34,261 nt of DNA from Chloroflexota bacterium (GTDB taxonomy: Bacteria; Chloroflexota; Anaerolineae; Anaerolineales; Villigracilaceae), in contig JAJYLQ010000033.1 of NCBI GenBank assembly GCA_021787595.1, positions 1 through 34,261 of the forward strand, in the 5' to 3' direction. A program made the position numbers and the translations under genes. How positions within the stretch are numbered: the stretch's first letter is position 1; each line of letters starts with the position of its first letter. The notes under the pieces were generated by a model. It worked only from the letters and a program-made list of their open reading frames with translations, ran no database searches and had not been told where the DNA came from. This document shows, one piece after another, positions 1 through 8,902 of this stretch.

Positions 1-46
1 GTCGCTTCCGAATTCATACGAGCTCCTTTCTGATGATTAGCCGAAC

Positions 47-365
47 CGGAGCTTAATCCATCTCGGCCTTCTTCGCAAGAAACGACACGCACTTTCTATT
101 CACCAGACATGCATATTATCTTTATCCGGCTGTTGCTGAAAAGGCATCCGCACTGTGCTACTCATTGGTCATGAATCATGCTTTTCTAGATGGCAACAAG
201 CGCATTGGTCATGCCGCGATGGAAGTTTTTCTCGTGCTAAACGGTTATGAAATTGATGCGCCAGTAGATGAACAGGAAGACGTCATTTTGAGTCTCGCAG
301 CAGGTAAACTTGAAAGAGATGGTTTTACTGAATGGGTTCGCAAACATTTTAAATCGATTGGATAA
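47..365 (+). pseudogene. Broken Fic/Doc family toxin gene (intact C-terminal half)
   Basis: The C-terminal part reads as a Doc-type Fic protein: the signature HAFLDGNKR (core HxFxDGNxR, which binds phosphate and supplies the catalytic His) is followed by the usual helix and an ending of normal length. Upstream, the match to the family continues only by changing frame: LGLL in one frame near 60-75, a stretch ending SPDM in a second near 79-110, and YYLYPAVAEK in the third from about 114. A stop codon (54-56) lies in the C-terminal frame. I read this as a Doc gene whose N-terminal half has at least two frameshifts. The TTG at 165 is not a credible start because it lies inside the Fic core. No Phd-like antitoxin is visible upstream, but the window begins here. 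The stop is 4 bases before the next gene. Confidence 0.7.
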
Positions 366-369
366 TGTT

Positions 370-699
370 ATGGACTTTACCGAATACCAGCACAAATCCC
401 GCGCGACCGCTAAATATCCCGCCATCGGGCACGGCGTCATCTATCCCACGCTCGGACTGACCAACGAAGCAGGCGAAGTGGCGGGCAAGATCAAAAAAGT
501 TTTCCGCGACAAGAACGGCGAAATCAACGATGAGACGCGTGAAGCGCTTAGAGCCGAACTCGGCGACGTGTTGTGGTATCTCGCGCAGGTCTGCACCGAA
601 TTGAATTTATCGCTGGATGAAGTTGCCGAGACAAATCTTGCCAAATTATTGGATCGCCAGGCGCGCGGCAAGATTCACGGCGATGGCGATAACCGGTAA
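370..699 (+). CDS. MazG-like nucleotide pyrophosphohydrolase
   Basis: A 109-residue protein of the all-alpha NTP pyrophosphohydrolase superfamily. Members hydrolyse nucleoside triphosphates to monophosphate and pyrophosphate, often to remove non-canonical or excess nucleotides. The metal-binding pattern is visible as NEAGEVAGK (ExxE) followed about 30 residues later by ELGDVLWYLA (ExxD), the arrangement of single-domain MazG-like proteins. I chose ATG 370 because the reading frame upstream of it overlaps the end of the Doc remnant and adds 20 residues unlike the family. The Shine-Dalgarno sequence is weak. The 358-base gap to the next gene holds an inverted-repeat element and the clpC leader. 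The substrate cannot be told from sequence. Confidence 0.85.
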   Translation: MDFTEYQHKSRATAKYPAIGHGVIYPTLGLTNEAGEVAGKIKKVFRDKNGEINDETREALRAELGDVLWYLAQVCTELNLSLDEVAETNLAKLLDRQARGKIHGDGDNR

Positions 700-742
700 A
701 ACATTGTGAGTACTTGTCATCAAAGACATAAAATTAGAGACA

Positions 743-880
743 TGTCATTCTGAGTGGCGCTTTAGCGCCACGAAGAATCTCAAAAAGAACGCTGAATGTT
801 ATTTTGAGACCCTTCGCTTCCCCTTCGACTTCATGGCGCCTTTAGCGCCACTTCGCTCAGGACGAAGGCTCAGGGTGACA
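743..880. repeat. Inverted-repeat element with TGTCATTCTGAG-type ends
   Basis: The ends TGTCATTCTGAG (743-754) and CTCAGGGTGACA (869-880) are imperfect inverted repeats with two mismatches. Inside are two hairpins built on the same core: GTGGCGCT-TT-AGCGCCAC (754-771) and GGCGCC-TTTA-GCGCC near 834-848. There is no open reading frame and no transposase. It resembles a MITE-like intergenic element. It occupies much of the gap between the MazG-like gene and clpC. Confidence 0.6.
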
Positions 881-1020
881 TATTTGTTTTCGATCTTGGG
901 CACTCCAAACTATTATTCATCTTGTATCCTGTAATGCAATTAACTCCAAATATCACAACCGTAATCAAATTCTAATCTTTTTCATACACTGACTTTCTGC
1001 CTTTTTGGTAGAATCAAAAG

Positions 1021-1045
1021 CGACCCATCCTGTCCAATTGGGTCG
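1021..1045 (+). promoter_or_regulatory. Leader hairpin abutting the clpC ribosome binding site
   Basis: CGACCCA (1021-1027) pairs with TGGGTCG (1039-1045) across an 11-base loop. The last base of the right arm is the first base of GAGGAG (1045-1050), the Shine-Dalgarno sequence of clpC, whose ATG is at 1058. The position suggests an effect on ribosome access, but seven pairs is a short stem and function is inference. I found no CIRCE or CtsR-type operator in this leader. A TAGAAT at 1009-1014 could be a -10 element, with no good -35. Confidence 0.35.
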
Positions 1046-1057
1046 AGGAGATTTTTT

Positions 1058-3532
1058 ATGGCTGGCATGGAACGTTTTACCCAGCGCGCAAGACGCGTTC
1101 TCAGCCTTGCTCATACAGAAGCAGAGAACGCCCGTCAAAACAGCATCGGCACCGAACATTTGCTGCTGGGCCTCATGGAAGAAGAAGGCGGAGTCGCAGG
1201 CCGCGTGCTCCGCGAACTGGGATTGGAATCACATCGCGTTCGTGAAATCATCGAGCGTGTAAGCGTCGAGAGCCGTCACACCGACAACAAGATCGAGCTC
1301 GCTCCCGATACACAACAGGTTCTGGAATATGCAGTGGATGAGGCGCGCCGCCTCGGACATCATTACATTGGAACCGAGCACATTCTGCTCGGATTGGTGC
1401 GTGTCGAAGGCGCTGCGATGGAAGTGCTTCGCAGACTCGGCGTGACCGCGGATCAGATCCGCAGACAGACTCGCCGCGTGCTGAACGAAACCGCATCCTC
1501 CCCCGCCCCGGCCGGGTCGCCGCAATCCGCGCGCCCTCCAAGCTCCGGGCCGAAGACTCCGCTCGTGGATCAACTCGCCGCGGATTTGACGACGATGGCC
1601 GAGGAAAAGAAACTCGATCCGGTCATTGGCCGCCAGATGGAAATCGAGCGCGTGATTCAAATTCTGGCGCGCCGCACAAAAAATAACCCGGCCTTGATCG
1701 GCGAACCGGGCGTTGGCAAGACCGCCATCGTCGAAGGACTCGCACAGCGCATCGTCGAAGGCGATGTGCCCGCGCCATTGATGAACAAGCGCGTGCTTCA
1801 ACTCGATGTTGGCTCGCTGGTCGCAGGCACGATGTATCGCGGCCAGTTCGAGGAACGACTCAAACGCGTCATTGACGAATTGAAACAATCCGGTGCTATT
1901 CTCTTTATTGATGAAGTCCACATGCTGGTCGGCGCGGGAGCCGCAGGCTCGTCCGTGGACGCGGCCAACATCTTGAAGCCCGCCTTATCACGCGGCGAAT
2001 TGCAAGTCATCGGCGCGACCACGCTCGATGAATATCGCAAACATATCGAATCCGACGCGGCGCTGGAACGGCGCTTCCAGCCTGTCCAGGTGGACGAGCC
2101 GTCGGAAGAAGAAACAATCGAAATTCTCAAAGGCGTCCGCTCGGCGTACGAGGAGCATCACCATCTCGTGATTTCAGACGAAGCCCTCGACGCGGCGACC
2201 CACCTTTCGTCCCGCTATGTGACCGAGCGCTTCCTCCCTGATAAAGCCATTGACTTGATTGACGAGTCCGCTTCGCGCGTGCGCATGTACAAAAGTCCCG
2301 CCGCGAAACAAGCCAGGGATTTATTCAGCCAGTTGCGCCTGGCGCGTCAGAATCGCTCACTTGCCCAGGAAGAAGGCAACGCTGAAGATATCAAGGAATG
2401 GGAGGAGCGCGAGACCGATTTGGGCGAACAGATCGAACGCCTGCGCTCCGGCTGGGACCGCGCCAACAGCCCCGTCGTCACTGCGGAAGATATCGCCGAA
2501 GTCGTTTCCATGTGGACGGGCGTGCCGCTGATGCAACTTGCTGAGGAAGAATCGCAGCGCCTCTTGAAAATGGAAGAAGAATTGCAGAAGGCGATCATCG
2601 GCCAGGAAGATGCCATCGTTGCCATCAGCCGCGCGGTGCGCCGCGCCCGCGCCGGTCTGAAAGACCCGAAGCGTCCGATTGGTTCGTTCATGTTCCTCGG
2701 CCCGACCGGCGTTGGCAAAACAGAACTCACCAAAGCGCTTGCAAAATTTATGTTCGGCAGCGAAGACGCCGCGCTGCAACTCGACATGTCCGAGTTCATG
2801 GAACGGCACACCGCCTCACGTCTGGTCGGTGCGCCTCCAGGTTATGTCGGCTATGAAGATGCCGGCCAGCTCACCGAGGCATTGCGCCGCCGGCCGTATT
2901 CGATTGTCGTCTTCGATGAAATCGAAAAGGCGCATCCCGAAGTCCACAACATGCTTTTGCAAATCATGGAAGAGGGACATCTTTCGGACGCCAAAGGCCG
3001 CAAGGTGGATTTCCGCAACGCCATCATCGTCATGACTTCGAACATCGGTGCGGACATGATCAAAAAGCAAACCTCGCTCGGCTTCCAGTTGAAGCGCGAT
3101 GAAGCGGTCGAGGAAAAACTTTCGTACGAAGACATGCGCAAGAAATTGAGCGACTCGCTCAAGCACGCCTTCCGGCCGGAATTCATCAACCGTCTCGACG
3201 CGGTGGTCATCTTCCGCGCGCTGAACAAGGACGACATCAAGCAGATCGTCTCGCTCGAACTGGACAAGGTGGCGGATCGTCTCAAGGAACATAATCTCAC
3301 GCTGACGGCCACTCCCGCGGCGCTGACGGCGTTGGCCGACGAAGGCTACGACTCTGAATTCGGTGCGCGCCCATTGCGCCGCGTCATCCAGCAAAAAGTG
3401 GAGGACGTGCTTTCGGATCGTCTGCTGGGAGGTGAATTCACGGACGGCGATGCCGTGAACGTGGACCTCGATCCCGATGGCGATGTAATTTTGAAACGAG
3501 CCGAAGAGAAAGCTGCAGCTCCGGCGATATAA
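1058..3532 (+). CDS. clpC: ATP-dependent Clp protease ATP-binding subunit ClpC
   Basis: An 824-residue AAA+ unfoldase that, with ClpP, unfolds and degrades damaged or tagged cytoplasmic proteins. Order of parts: two N-domain repeats (about 1-145), a Pro/Ser-rich linker, AAA module 1 with Walker A GEPGVGKT (215-222) and Walker B LFIDE (282-286), a pore-loop motif GTMYRG near 257, a ClpC-type middle coiled-coil segment (about 415-465), and AAA module 2 with Walker A GPTGVGKT (548-555), GYVG pore loop (595-598) and Walker B VVFDE (617-621). A C-terminal D2-small domain has the usual GARPLRR motif. The middle segment is short like ClpC, not long like ClpB. Start ATG 1058 follows GAGGAG. clpP and mcsAB are not in the window. 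A strong terminator follows. Confidence 0.97.
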   Translation: MAGMERFTQRARRVLSLAHTEAENARQNSIGTEHLLLGLMEEEGGVAGRVLRELGLESHRVREIIERVSVESRHTDNKIELAPDTQQVLEYAVDEARRLGHHYIGTEHILLGLVRVEGAAMEVLRRLGVTADQIRRQTRRVLNETASSPAPAGSPQSARPPSSGPKTPLVDQLAADLTTMAEEKKLDPVIGRQMEIERVIQILARRTKNNPALIGEPGVGKTAIVEGLAQRIVEGDVPAPLMNKRVLQLDVGSLVAGTMYRGQFEERLKRVIDELKQSGAILFIDEVHMLVGAGAAGSSVDAANILKPALSRGELQVIGATTLDEYRKHIESDAALERRFQPVQVDEPSEEETIEILKGVRSAYEEHHHLVISDEALDAATHLSSRYVTERFLPDKAIDLIDESASRVRMYKSPAAKQARDLFSQLRLARQNRSLAQEEGNAEDIKEWEERETDLGEQIERLRSGWDRANSPVVTAEDIAEVVSMWTGVPLMQLAEEESQRLLKMEEELQKAIIGQEDAIVAISRAVRRARAGLKDPKRPIGSFMFLGPTGVGKTELTKALAKFMFGSEDAALQLDMSEFMERHTASRLVGAPPGYVGYEDAGQLTEALRRRPYSIVVFDEIEKAHPEVHNMLLQIMEEGHLSDAKGRKVDFRNAIIVMTSNIGADMIKKQTSLGFQLKRDEAVEEKLSYEDMRKKLSDSLKHAFRPEFINRLDAVVIFRALNKDDIKQIVSLELDKVADRLKEHNLTLTATPAALTALADEGYDSEFGARPLRRVIQQKVEDVLSDRLLGGEFTDGDAVNVDLDPDGDVILKRAEEKAAAPAI

Positions 3533-3560
3533 ACAAAATCAAAATGTAACCCGTTTACCC

Positions 3561-3598
3561 GTAGGGGGGCACAGCGTCGCTGTGCCCCCCTACAATTT
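3561..3598 (+). terminator. Rho-independent terminator of clpC
   Basis: A perfect 15-bp stem (3561-3575 with 3579-3593, loop GTC) is followed by AATTTTT. The stem begins with GTAGGGG, the same start as the palindromes at 11380 and 12237, so it may be a REP-like repeat acting as a terminator. Confidence 0.8.
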
Positions 3599-3664
3599 TT
3601 ATTATCCTATCTTAATAAGATTTCCTATTCTTGTGTCGTCATAGAAAGCAACCAGTGTTATCAA

Positions 3665-3784
3665 TGTCACCGCGAGGAGTGGCGCTTACGGCGCCACGAC
3701 GTGGCAGTCCCAAGTAATCATCAAATAATTGTTTGTTTAAATATCGAGATTGCCACAGCGGGAGAACACCGCTTCGCAATGACA
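3665..3784. repeat. Inverted-repeat element with TGTCATTGCGAG-type ends, copy a
   Basis: The left end TGTCACCGCGAG (3665-3676) and right end TTCGCAATGACA (3773-3784) are imperfect inverted repeats. Inside is the hairpin GTGGCGC-TTAC-GGCGCCAC near 3680-3697. Bases 3697-3724 match 27543-27570 with about four mismatches, so this is a dispersed element. Its right end stops just before the msrA ribosome binding site. Confidence 0.6.
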
Positions 3785-3806
3785 GATGCAAAAAGGAGAA
3801 ATCATC

Positions 3807-4358
3807 ATGGACAAGAATCTTCAAACTGCAACACTGGCGGGCGGATGTTTCTGGTGTCTCGAGGCGGTCTTCGACGAATTGAAAGGCGTCGAGTCAGTTG
3901 AGTCCGGTTATTCGGGCGGGCACGTGGACAATCCATCGTATCGTGCTGTCTGCACGGGAGCGACGGGCCACGCGGAATCCGTCCAAATCAAATTCGATGC
4001 GAATATCATTTCATATCGCGATTTGCTGAAAGTATTTTTCACCATCCACGATCCGACCACGCTCAACCGCCAGGGCGCGGACGTCGGCACACAATATCGC
4101 TCGGCAATTTTCTATCACAACGAAGAGCAAAAGCAAATTGCCGGGGAAGTCATCAAGGAAATCACCGCCGAAAAATTATGGGATCATCCCATCGTGACCG
4201 AAGTGACGAAGTTCGATAAGTTCTTTGTGGCCGAGGATTATCATCAGGAATACTTCGTGAACAATCCATACCAGCCGTATTGCATGGCAGTCATCGCGCC
4301 GAAAGTGACCAAGTTCCGCAAGCATTTTGTGGAGCGATTGAAGAAGCAAGCCGCGTAA
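3807..4358 (+). CDS. msrA: Peptide methionine (S)-S-oxide reductase MsrA
   Basis: A 183-residue enzyme that reduces the S epimer of methionine sulfoxide, free or in protein, using thioredoxin; it repairs oxidised cytoplasmic proteins. The catalytic motif GGCFWC is at residues 12-17 with Cys14 as nucleophile. The family motifs GYSGG, GHAESV, GTQYRS and HQEYF follow. Near the C-terminus PYQPYC supplies a further Cys that may act in resolving the disulfide. ATG 3807 is preferred over the in-frame ATG at 3786 because AAGGAG lies between them at the right distance. The leader begins inside a dispersed inverted-repeat element. No msrB follows; a terminator closes the gene. Confidence 0.96.
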   Translation: MDKNLQTATLAGGCFWCLEAVFDELKGVESVESGYSGGHVDNPSYRAVCTGATGHAESVQIKFDANIISYRDLLKVFFTIHDPTTLNRQGADVGTQYRSAIFYHNEEQKQIAGEVIKEITAEKLWDHPIVTEVTKFDKFFVAEDYHQEYFVNNPYQPYCMAVIAPKVTKFRKHFVERLKKQAA

Positions 4359-4364
4359 ACGAAG

Positions 4365-4394
4365 GAGCGCAGAGAAATTTCTCTGCGCTCTTAT
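4365..4394 (+). terminator. Rho-independent terminator of msrA
   Basis: GAGCGCAGAGAAA (4365-4377) and its exact complement (4378-4390) form a 26-base perfect palindrome seven bases after the msrA stop, followed by TTATATTTT. Confidence 0.8.
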
Positions 4395-4629
4395 ATTTTC
4401 CTGGATGTGCTCCACAATGCCTTGCTCTTTGACCTGCTCCAACCCCTAGATACGGACCTGCTGCGGATCGGATGCGCTTTCAAACACTTGAGCTGCATTG
4501 GACAGAAACTGGCCCTTCCAGGGGGACCAAATCCGCTTTCAGGTGATACGCGCGGACACTTCTGCCGCGCCTTTGCCTGCACCCTTTACGGCTCGCTTCG
4601 TTAATCGGAGTGGGCCGCTTTAATTCCTC
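4395..4629. other. Intergenic stretch, no gene recognised
   Basis: Between the msrA terminator and the aminotransferase promoter I see no supported gene. One short + frame near 4490-4622 reads like protein (about 40 residues, with NWPFQGDQIRF near its start) and may be the relic of a decayed gene, but it has no start codon with a ribosome binding site. Confidence 0.4.
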
Positions 4630-4658
4630 TTGCAGCACATAACGGATTGTGGCATAAT
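4630..4658 (+). promoter_or_regulatory. Candidate sigma70-type promoter for the aminotransferase gene
   Basis: TTGCAG (4630-4635), a 17-base spacer, and CATAAT (4653-4658) lie 36 bases upstream of the chosen ATG. A transcript starting near 4665 would carry the GGAGGAA ribosome binding site. Confidence 0.55.
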
Positions 4659-4693
4659 CCCGCAAATTTTTTGGGGCCGCAATGGAGGAAGGC

Positions 4694-5878
4694 ATGTCTC
4701 ATATCGTGGATCAGGTTTCGTTGGGGGCCATTGTCCAGGTGCGCGATCGTTTGCTCGATCAGCAGGCGCACGGGCGAAAGGTGCTTCGCCTGGAGTCAGG
4801 CGATCCATCGTTCGACATTCCGGCTCTCGCACGCGAGGCGATGGAAAAGGCTTTGCGTGACGGGTTCACTCATTACACCGCGTCAACCGGCATCCCGGTT
4901 CTGCGCGAAGCGATCTTCAAAAAAGTGACGAATGAAAATGGATTGAAGGTCCCGAATGCCGATCATGTGGTCGTGACCAACGGCGGGATGCACGGACTTT
5001 ACATCATCTTCCGCGCTTTGCTCGATCCGGGCGATGAAGTCATCCTGCCCGATCCGATGTGGACGGAGATCGCGGAAAACATCCGCCTTGGAGGCGGGAA
5101 ACCGGTTCCGGTCCAACTGCGCGAGGAAAATGGCTATCAATACGATCCGGCTGAAATCGAAGCGGCGATCACGCCGAAGACACGCGCCATCTTCATCAAC
5201 ACACCGCAGAATCCGATCGGTGTTGTGGCCGGACGCGAGACGCTCGAAGCGATTGTCAGGATCGCAGAAAAGCGCGACCTGTTCCTCGTCAGCGACGAAG
5301 CGTACGAGCATGTCATTTTCGATGGACAAAAGCACATCAGCCTCGGCTCATTGACCGGCGCGGAAGATCGCACGATCAGCGTTTTTTCGCTTTCCAAAAC
5401 ATACGCCATGAGCGGATTGCGGCTTGGGTATGTGATCGTGAACCAGCCGCTCTTCCTCGACCGGATCAAGAAGCTGGTGCGCTGTACGATCAACGGTGTG
5501 AATTCCGTCGCGCAGTATGGAGCAGCCGCGGCGATCAATGGGCCGCAGGATTTCACCCATTCCATGAGACAGGAGTACCAGAAGCGCCGTGACATTTTAT
5601 TCGATGCTTTGGAGGAAGCGCCTTATGTCAAAGCATTCAAGCCGGGCGGCGCATTTTATCTCTGGGCGCGCATCCAGCCGGAGTGGCCGGGGTATGACGG
5701 CAAAAAAGATGATTGGTCCATGACCAATTATTTGATTGATAAAGCCGGCCTCGGCTCCTCGCCAGGATCAGCCTTCGGCGCGGCCGGCGCGGGACACATC
5801 CGCTTTGCGTTTTCGTGTTCCACGCCGCAGGTCGAGGAAGCCGCGCGGCTTTTGCCGGAGGTTTTGCAGGCGGCGTAA
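4694..5878 (+). CDS. PLP-dependent class I aminotransferase
   Basis: A 394-residue fold-type I aminotransferase of the aspartate aminotransferase superfamily. The Schiff-base lysine is Lys235 in SLSKTYAMSG. Other cofactor contacts visible are Asn173 in PQNPIG, Asp201 and Tyr204 in SDEAYEH, and the substrate carboxylate Arg in HIRFAFS near the C-terminus. ATG 4694 is preferred to ATG 4682, since GGAGGAA (4684-4690) overlaps the earlier start and serves the later one. It is a single gene with its own promoter, so context does not give the substrate. An amino acid:2-oxoglutarate reaction is likely. It could supply 4-hydroxyphenylpyruvate to the tyrosine pathway 13 kb away, but nothing links the two. 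Confidence 0.9.
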   Translation: MSHIVDQVSLGAIVQVRDRLLDQQAHGRKVLRLESGDPSFDIPALAREAMEKALRDGFTHYTASTGIPVLREAIFKKVTNENGLKVPNADHVVVTNGGMHGLYIIFRALLDPGDEVILPDPMWTEIAENIRLGGGKPVPVQLREENGYQYDPAEIEAAITPKTRAIFINTPQNPIGVVAGRETLEAIVRIAEKRDLFLVSDEAYEHVIFDGQKHISLGSLTGAEDRTISVFSLSKTYAMSGLRLGYVIVNQPLFLDRIKKLVRCTINGVNSVAQYGAAAAINGPQDFTHSMRQEYQKRRDILFDALEEAPYVKAFKPGGAFYLWARIQPEWPGYDGKKDDWSMTNYLIDKAGLGSSPGSAFGAAGAGHIRFAFSCSTPQVEEAARLLPEVLQAA

Positions 5879-5898
5879 AATCGGAGTGCGAAGTTTGT

Positions 5899-6018
5899 TG
5901 ACATAAAGTCTTCCGCGCTGAGCGGAGCGTCCTTCGACTGCGTGGCGCCTTCAGTGCCACTCCGCTCAGGACGAACATCTTTCTGGGAAGGGGCGTAGTC
6001 GAAGCGCAGGTTATGTCA
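5899..6018. repeat. 120-bp inverted-repeat element with TGACATAA ends
   Basis: TGACATAA (5899-5906) and TTATGTCA (6011-6018) are perfect 8-bp inverted ends. Inside, CTGAGCGGAG (5918-5927) pairs with CTCCGCTCAG (5960-5969), and a GTGGC/GCCAC hairpin lies between. The plan resembles 743-880. No coding capacity. Confidence 0.55.
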
Positions 6019-6057
6019 GGTTTAATTGTTAATACCCAATGTTGCAACTCTTTCTAA

Positions 6058-6176
6058 TATTACAGCGCAAGGTCGAGCAATCGTTCCCTGCCAATTCTCC
6101 CTCACCCTTTCCCTCTCCCAAAGGGAGAGGAGACTCCCTTCCCCATTCGGGGGAAGGGTTGGGGATGAGGGCGAAA
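6058..6176. repeat. Dispersed repeat, copy 1 (exact twin at the window's right end)
   Basis: Bases 6065-6176 are identical to 34150-34261, and the match continues to 6058 with one mismatch at 6064. Pairing arms CCCTCA (6099-6104) and TGAGGG (6166-6171) enclose two hairpins: CCTCTCCC-AAA-GGGAGAGG (6112-6130) and CCCTTCCCC-ATTCG-GGGGAAGGG (6136-6158). This gives a three-way-junction shape. A shorter relative is at 24381-24401. No protein-coding content. Confidence 0.85.
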
Positions 6177-6228
6177 ACGGTAGAAAAGCCATGAGCAGAA
6201 CCCTCAATGCTCTAACTTTGCGCTGTAA

Positions 6229-6278
6229 TACGCGGAAAAGCGCGGATTTTCAAAGGCTCTTTCCGCGTAAATCCGCGC
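6229..6278. repeat. Interleaved inverted repeats
   Basis: TACGCGGAAA (6229-6238) pairs with TTTCCGCGTA (6260-6269), and GCGCGGATTT (6240-6249) pairs with AAATCCGCGC (6269-6278). The arms are in the order L1 L2 R1 R2, so both stems together would make a pseudoknot-like fold, or they are alternatives. This lies in the 473-base gap 5879-6351, where I see only repeats and no gene. Confidence 0.6.
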
Positions 6279-6351
6279 TCGTCCGTGTCCGCCAACAGTG
6301 AAAACAGGAGTTGCACATTAGGTTTACTTGCATACCCATTCCCCTGTTTTT

Positions 6352-8790
6352 TCAAGAGCCGCTGCCGTAGAGTCTTTTATAAACAATGTAATTTTCGTAG
6401 ATGCTCTGGATGTATTGGCGGGTCTCGGAAAAACGAATCGATTCGAGCATCAGGTCGGGATCGCCCTGCGAGAGTTTTTTCCAATCTGACGCGTTTCCCG
6501 GGCCGCCATTGTAAGCTGCCAGCGCACCGTATAAATCGCCGCCGAGCAGCTTTCGATTCGCGGCGAGATAATATGCTCCGTATACCACGCTCACTTTTGG
6601 ACGATAAAGCTGGCTCGGATCGAAATATGGCGGCCAGCCGACCTGACCGGAAATTGCCAATCCGGTGCTGGGAACGATTTGCATCAGGCCGCGCGCACCG
6701 GCCGTCGAGCTGACAAATCCCTCGAACAGGCTTTCCTGCCTCACCACCGCAAACAAAAACAGCGGATCGAGGCCATAGGTTTGCGCGGCAGGAATGATCA
6801 CGTCGGAAAAAAAGAGTCCATAGCGCACATGACTGAAATAGGTGGGTGCCAGCATGGCGGAATTGTTATCGGTCAGGCCCGCAAGCGTCAGCACCTGGCG
6901 GAGCGCGAAAATCCCGGAGCGATACAGGCCCATGTCAATCATGTAATTGCCGAGACGGTAACTCCCAACCGGATCGGTACCGATGGAATTGCGTAGGTCT
7001 TCGAATTCGAGACGCGCGTCCTCGTATTGGCCGAGATTCCATAATTCGGTGCCGCGGATCACGCGCGGGTCCGATGCGAGCGTTCCGAGTCCGCTGAGAT
7101 CGGTATTCGAGGGAAGGTTGAACGTCAATCGCATCCACGTATCAGCGGCTTTGCGTTCGGCCAAAAGATCGAACTTCAAGCTGCTGGACGGCGGAGGCGT
7201 GAAGGGCGCCCGGCCCATCAGCAGGTCGCGGGCGCGTTCGCTGTAATAGCCGCCCGGATCGAGATTCTCCGCCTGCTGCCAGGCGGTTTGCGCCTCGGCG
7301 TTCTTTCCAAGTTTTTCCTGTGTCTTGCCAATCCATAAATCGGCACGGGCCTGGTCTTCGACCGCGCTGGCTTGTGAGAGACTGCGTTGAAAAATCGGCA
7401 GTGCGGCGTTGTAGTCGGACTGGCGGTATTGCATGATGCCTGCAAAGAAGACGGCGGTGGGGGCCAGGTCGTAACCGGGGTAATTCGTCCCAACTTGAGT
7501 CCAAACCTGCGCGGCTTCGTCGAAGCGGCCATCTTCCTCGAGCAGTCGCGCGGCGGTCATCAAAGCGCCTGCCGCATCGTTCGGCGCCGACGCGGATTTG
7601 GCGAACGTTTCCAGCGTGGCGGCCGCGTCGGGATACAAATTAAGGTCCTGCCATTGAACCGTGGCTTTTTCATTCCACGCATCCGACCAATGCTGATTGG
7701 AGGGATAGTTCCTGATGAAGTCATCGAGGGCATTGAGCGCCTGCGGATAGTTTTGCAATTCCACCAGCGTCAGCGCGCGATAATAATGAGCCGTGCCGTC
7801 TTCGGTTGGCGTCGCGGCGATATAGCGTTCGAGCGCGGCCAGAGCCGGAGTATACTGACCGGCGAAATAATCCACCAGTCCGCGGTCGAGATCGCTGACC
7901 TGCGCTTTGGCGTTGACCAGTTCGACCAGCGAAAGATATGAATAATACGAGAGCGGATAATTCTGCACCGCGTGGCGGAAGGCGATATAGGCTTCGTCGT
8001 TTTTGCTGAGCGACAGATCCGCTTCGCCGGTCAGGTAATCCATCTGCGAACGGATGTAATCGTTGGTCGTATTGGCCGCGATGGTGGTGTACATCGAAAG
8101 CGCCGTGGCGTAATCGCCAATCTGGGCGCGCATCTGCGCGATCTTGATGAGCAGCGCTTCTCCGTCATCGAGATGAGGCGCGGCCTGCGCGGCGTCGTAG
8201 GCGATGAGCGCGTCGGAGTAATCGCTGGCTGCGGCCAGCGCGTCGCCGCGTAGTTTCTGGACGTACGAGTCGAGCACGCCGGGCCGCGCCTTGAGATACT
8301 GTTGATACGCCGCGGCTGCGTCCGTGTAGCGCTGCATATCGTTGTATGTCTGGCCCTGGAGAAAATACGCGGCGGGCACATACGGCGAACTCGGATAACT
8401 GCTGATGAGCTGGGCCAGCGTTGTGAGCGTATCCACATGCCGCGCATCTGCGGCTTGCGTGCGCGCCAATCCCCAAAGCGCCGCGGCTTTGACCTGCGGA
8501 TCGTTGGACTCGCTGAGCGCGGTGCGGTAATCTGCTGCGGCCGCATCCACATCGCCGTCGAAGAGCGCCTGGTCGCCGTTCGCGACGCGCACAAGCGGAA
8601 CCGGCGTGGGAGCAGGAGTCGGTGTCAATGTGGCGGTGGGCGAAGGAACGAGAGTCGGAGTCGCTGTGGGGAAGAAGGGAAGCGGAGGCGGGCCGGAGAG
8701 TATGCTGCAGCCCGCGATAACGGCGGCCAGCCCAAGTCCGAGGATGACGCGCACCATCGTGCGATGTTCTTTCCGCAAAATTTTCTTCAT
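6352..8790 (-). CDS. Lipoprotein lytic murein transglycosylase with TPR-like repeats (Slt70-like)
   Basis: An 812-residue exported lipoprotein. The N-terminus is basic, followed by a hydrophobic stretch and lipobox VIAGC with lipidated Cys28, then a Thr/Pro-rich linker. The middle (about 80-620) is a long array of tetratricopeptide-like helical repeats. The C-terminal SLT domain carries the catalytic Glu686 in VVRQES, GLMQI (701-705) and AAYNGG. It should cleave the MurNAc-GlcNAc bond of peptidoglycan to give 1,6-anhydro ends, in cell-wall remodelling or protein-complex passage. The open frame extends 86 codons upstream of MKK, but signal-peptide logic and the promoter favour ATG 8790, or possibly the internal ATG 8757, which keeps the lipobox. 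Transcribed alone, divergent from adoK. Confidence 0.93.
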   Translation of the reverse strand: MKKILRKEHRTMVRVILGLGLAAVIAGCSILSGPPPLPFFPTATPTLVPSPTATLTPTPAPTPVPLVRVANGDQALFDGDVDAAAADYRTALSESNDPQVKAAALWGLARTQAADARHVDTLTTLAQLISSYPSSPYVPAAYFLQGQTYNDMQRYTDAAAAYQQYLKARPGVLDSYVQKLRGDALAAASDYSDALIAYDAAQAAPHLDDGEALLIKIAQMRAQIGDYATALSMYTTIAANTTNDYIRSQMDYLTGEADLSLSKNDEAYIAFRHAVQNYPLSYYSYLSLVELVNAKAQVSDLDRGLVDYFAGQYTPALAALERYIAATPTEDGTAHYYRALTLVELQNYPQALNALDDFIRNYPSNQHWSDAWNEKATVQWQDLNLYPDAAATLETFAKSASAPNDAAGALMTAARLLEEDGRFDEAAQVWTQVGTNYPGYDLAPTAVFFAGIMQYRQSDYNAALPIFQRSLSQASAVEDQARADLWIGKTQEKLGKNAEAQTAWQQAENLDPGGYYSERARDLLMGRAPFTPPPSSSLKFDLLAERKAADTWMRLTFNLPSNTDLSGLGTLASDPRVIRGTELWNLGQYEDARLEFEDLRNSIGTDPVGSYRLGNYMIDMGLYRSGIFALRQVLTLAGLTDNNSAMLAPTYFSHVRYGLFFSDVIIPAAQTYGLDPLFLFAVVRQESLFEGFVSSTAGARGLMQIVPSTGLAISGQVGWPPYFDPSQLYRPKVSVVYGAYYLAANRKLLGGDLYGALAAYNGGPGNASDWKKLSQGDPDLMLESIRFSETRQYIQSIYENYIVYKRLYGSGS

Positions 8791-8796
8791 TGTATT

Positions 8797-8825
8797 TTTA
8801 TACTGGCAAAGCAAACGAGTGTCAA
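8797..8825 (-). promoter_or_regulatory. Near-consensus sigma70 promoter of the transglycosylase gene
   Basis: On the - strand TTGACA (8825-8820), a 17-base spacer and TATAAA (8802-8797) precede the ATG at 8790 by only 6 bases. Counting the last -10 base as -7 puts the transcription start on the A of that ATG. The message would then be leaderless from 8790, or have a 33-base leader if ATG 8757 is used. Confidence 0.75.
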
Positions 8826-8902
8826 GCGGGCATCCCGATTCAATCGCTTCAATTTCTAGACAATATGAGCCTCGCATGATAAACTTTTGCCCGCAGTCAA
8901 CC

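Noticed and set aside
900-1057. CIRCE or CtsR operator upstream of clpC
   Set aside because: Neither the TTAGCACTC-N9-GAGTGCTAA dyad nor the tandem GGTCAAA-type heptads could be found.
2816-3394. Long - strand open frame opposite clpC (192 codons), and others at 1229-1921 and 2347-2811
   Set aside because: They are shadows of the G+C-rich clpC codons, have no ribosome binding sites and show no family motif; clpC itself is complete.
4407-4604. Small + strand ORF after msrA
   Set aside because: Starts inside the region just after the msrA terminator, has no ribosome binding site and no recognisable sequence.
7387-7941. + strand frame of 184 codons opposite the transglycosylase
   Set aside because: Lies wholly inside the TPR region of the real gene and has no motif.
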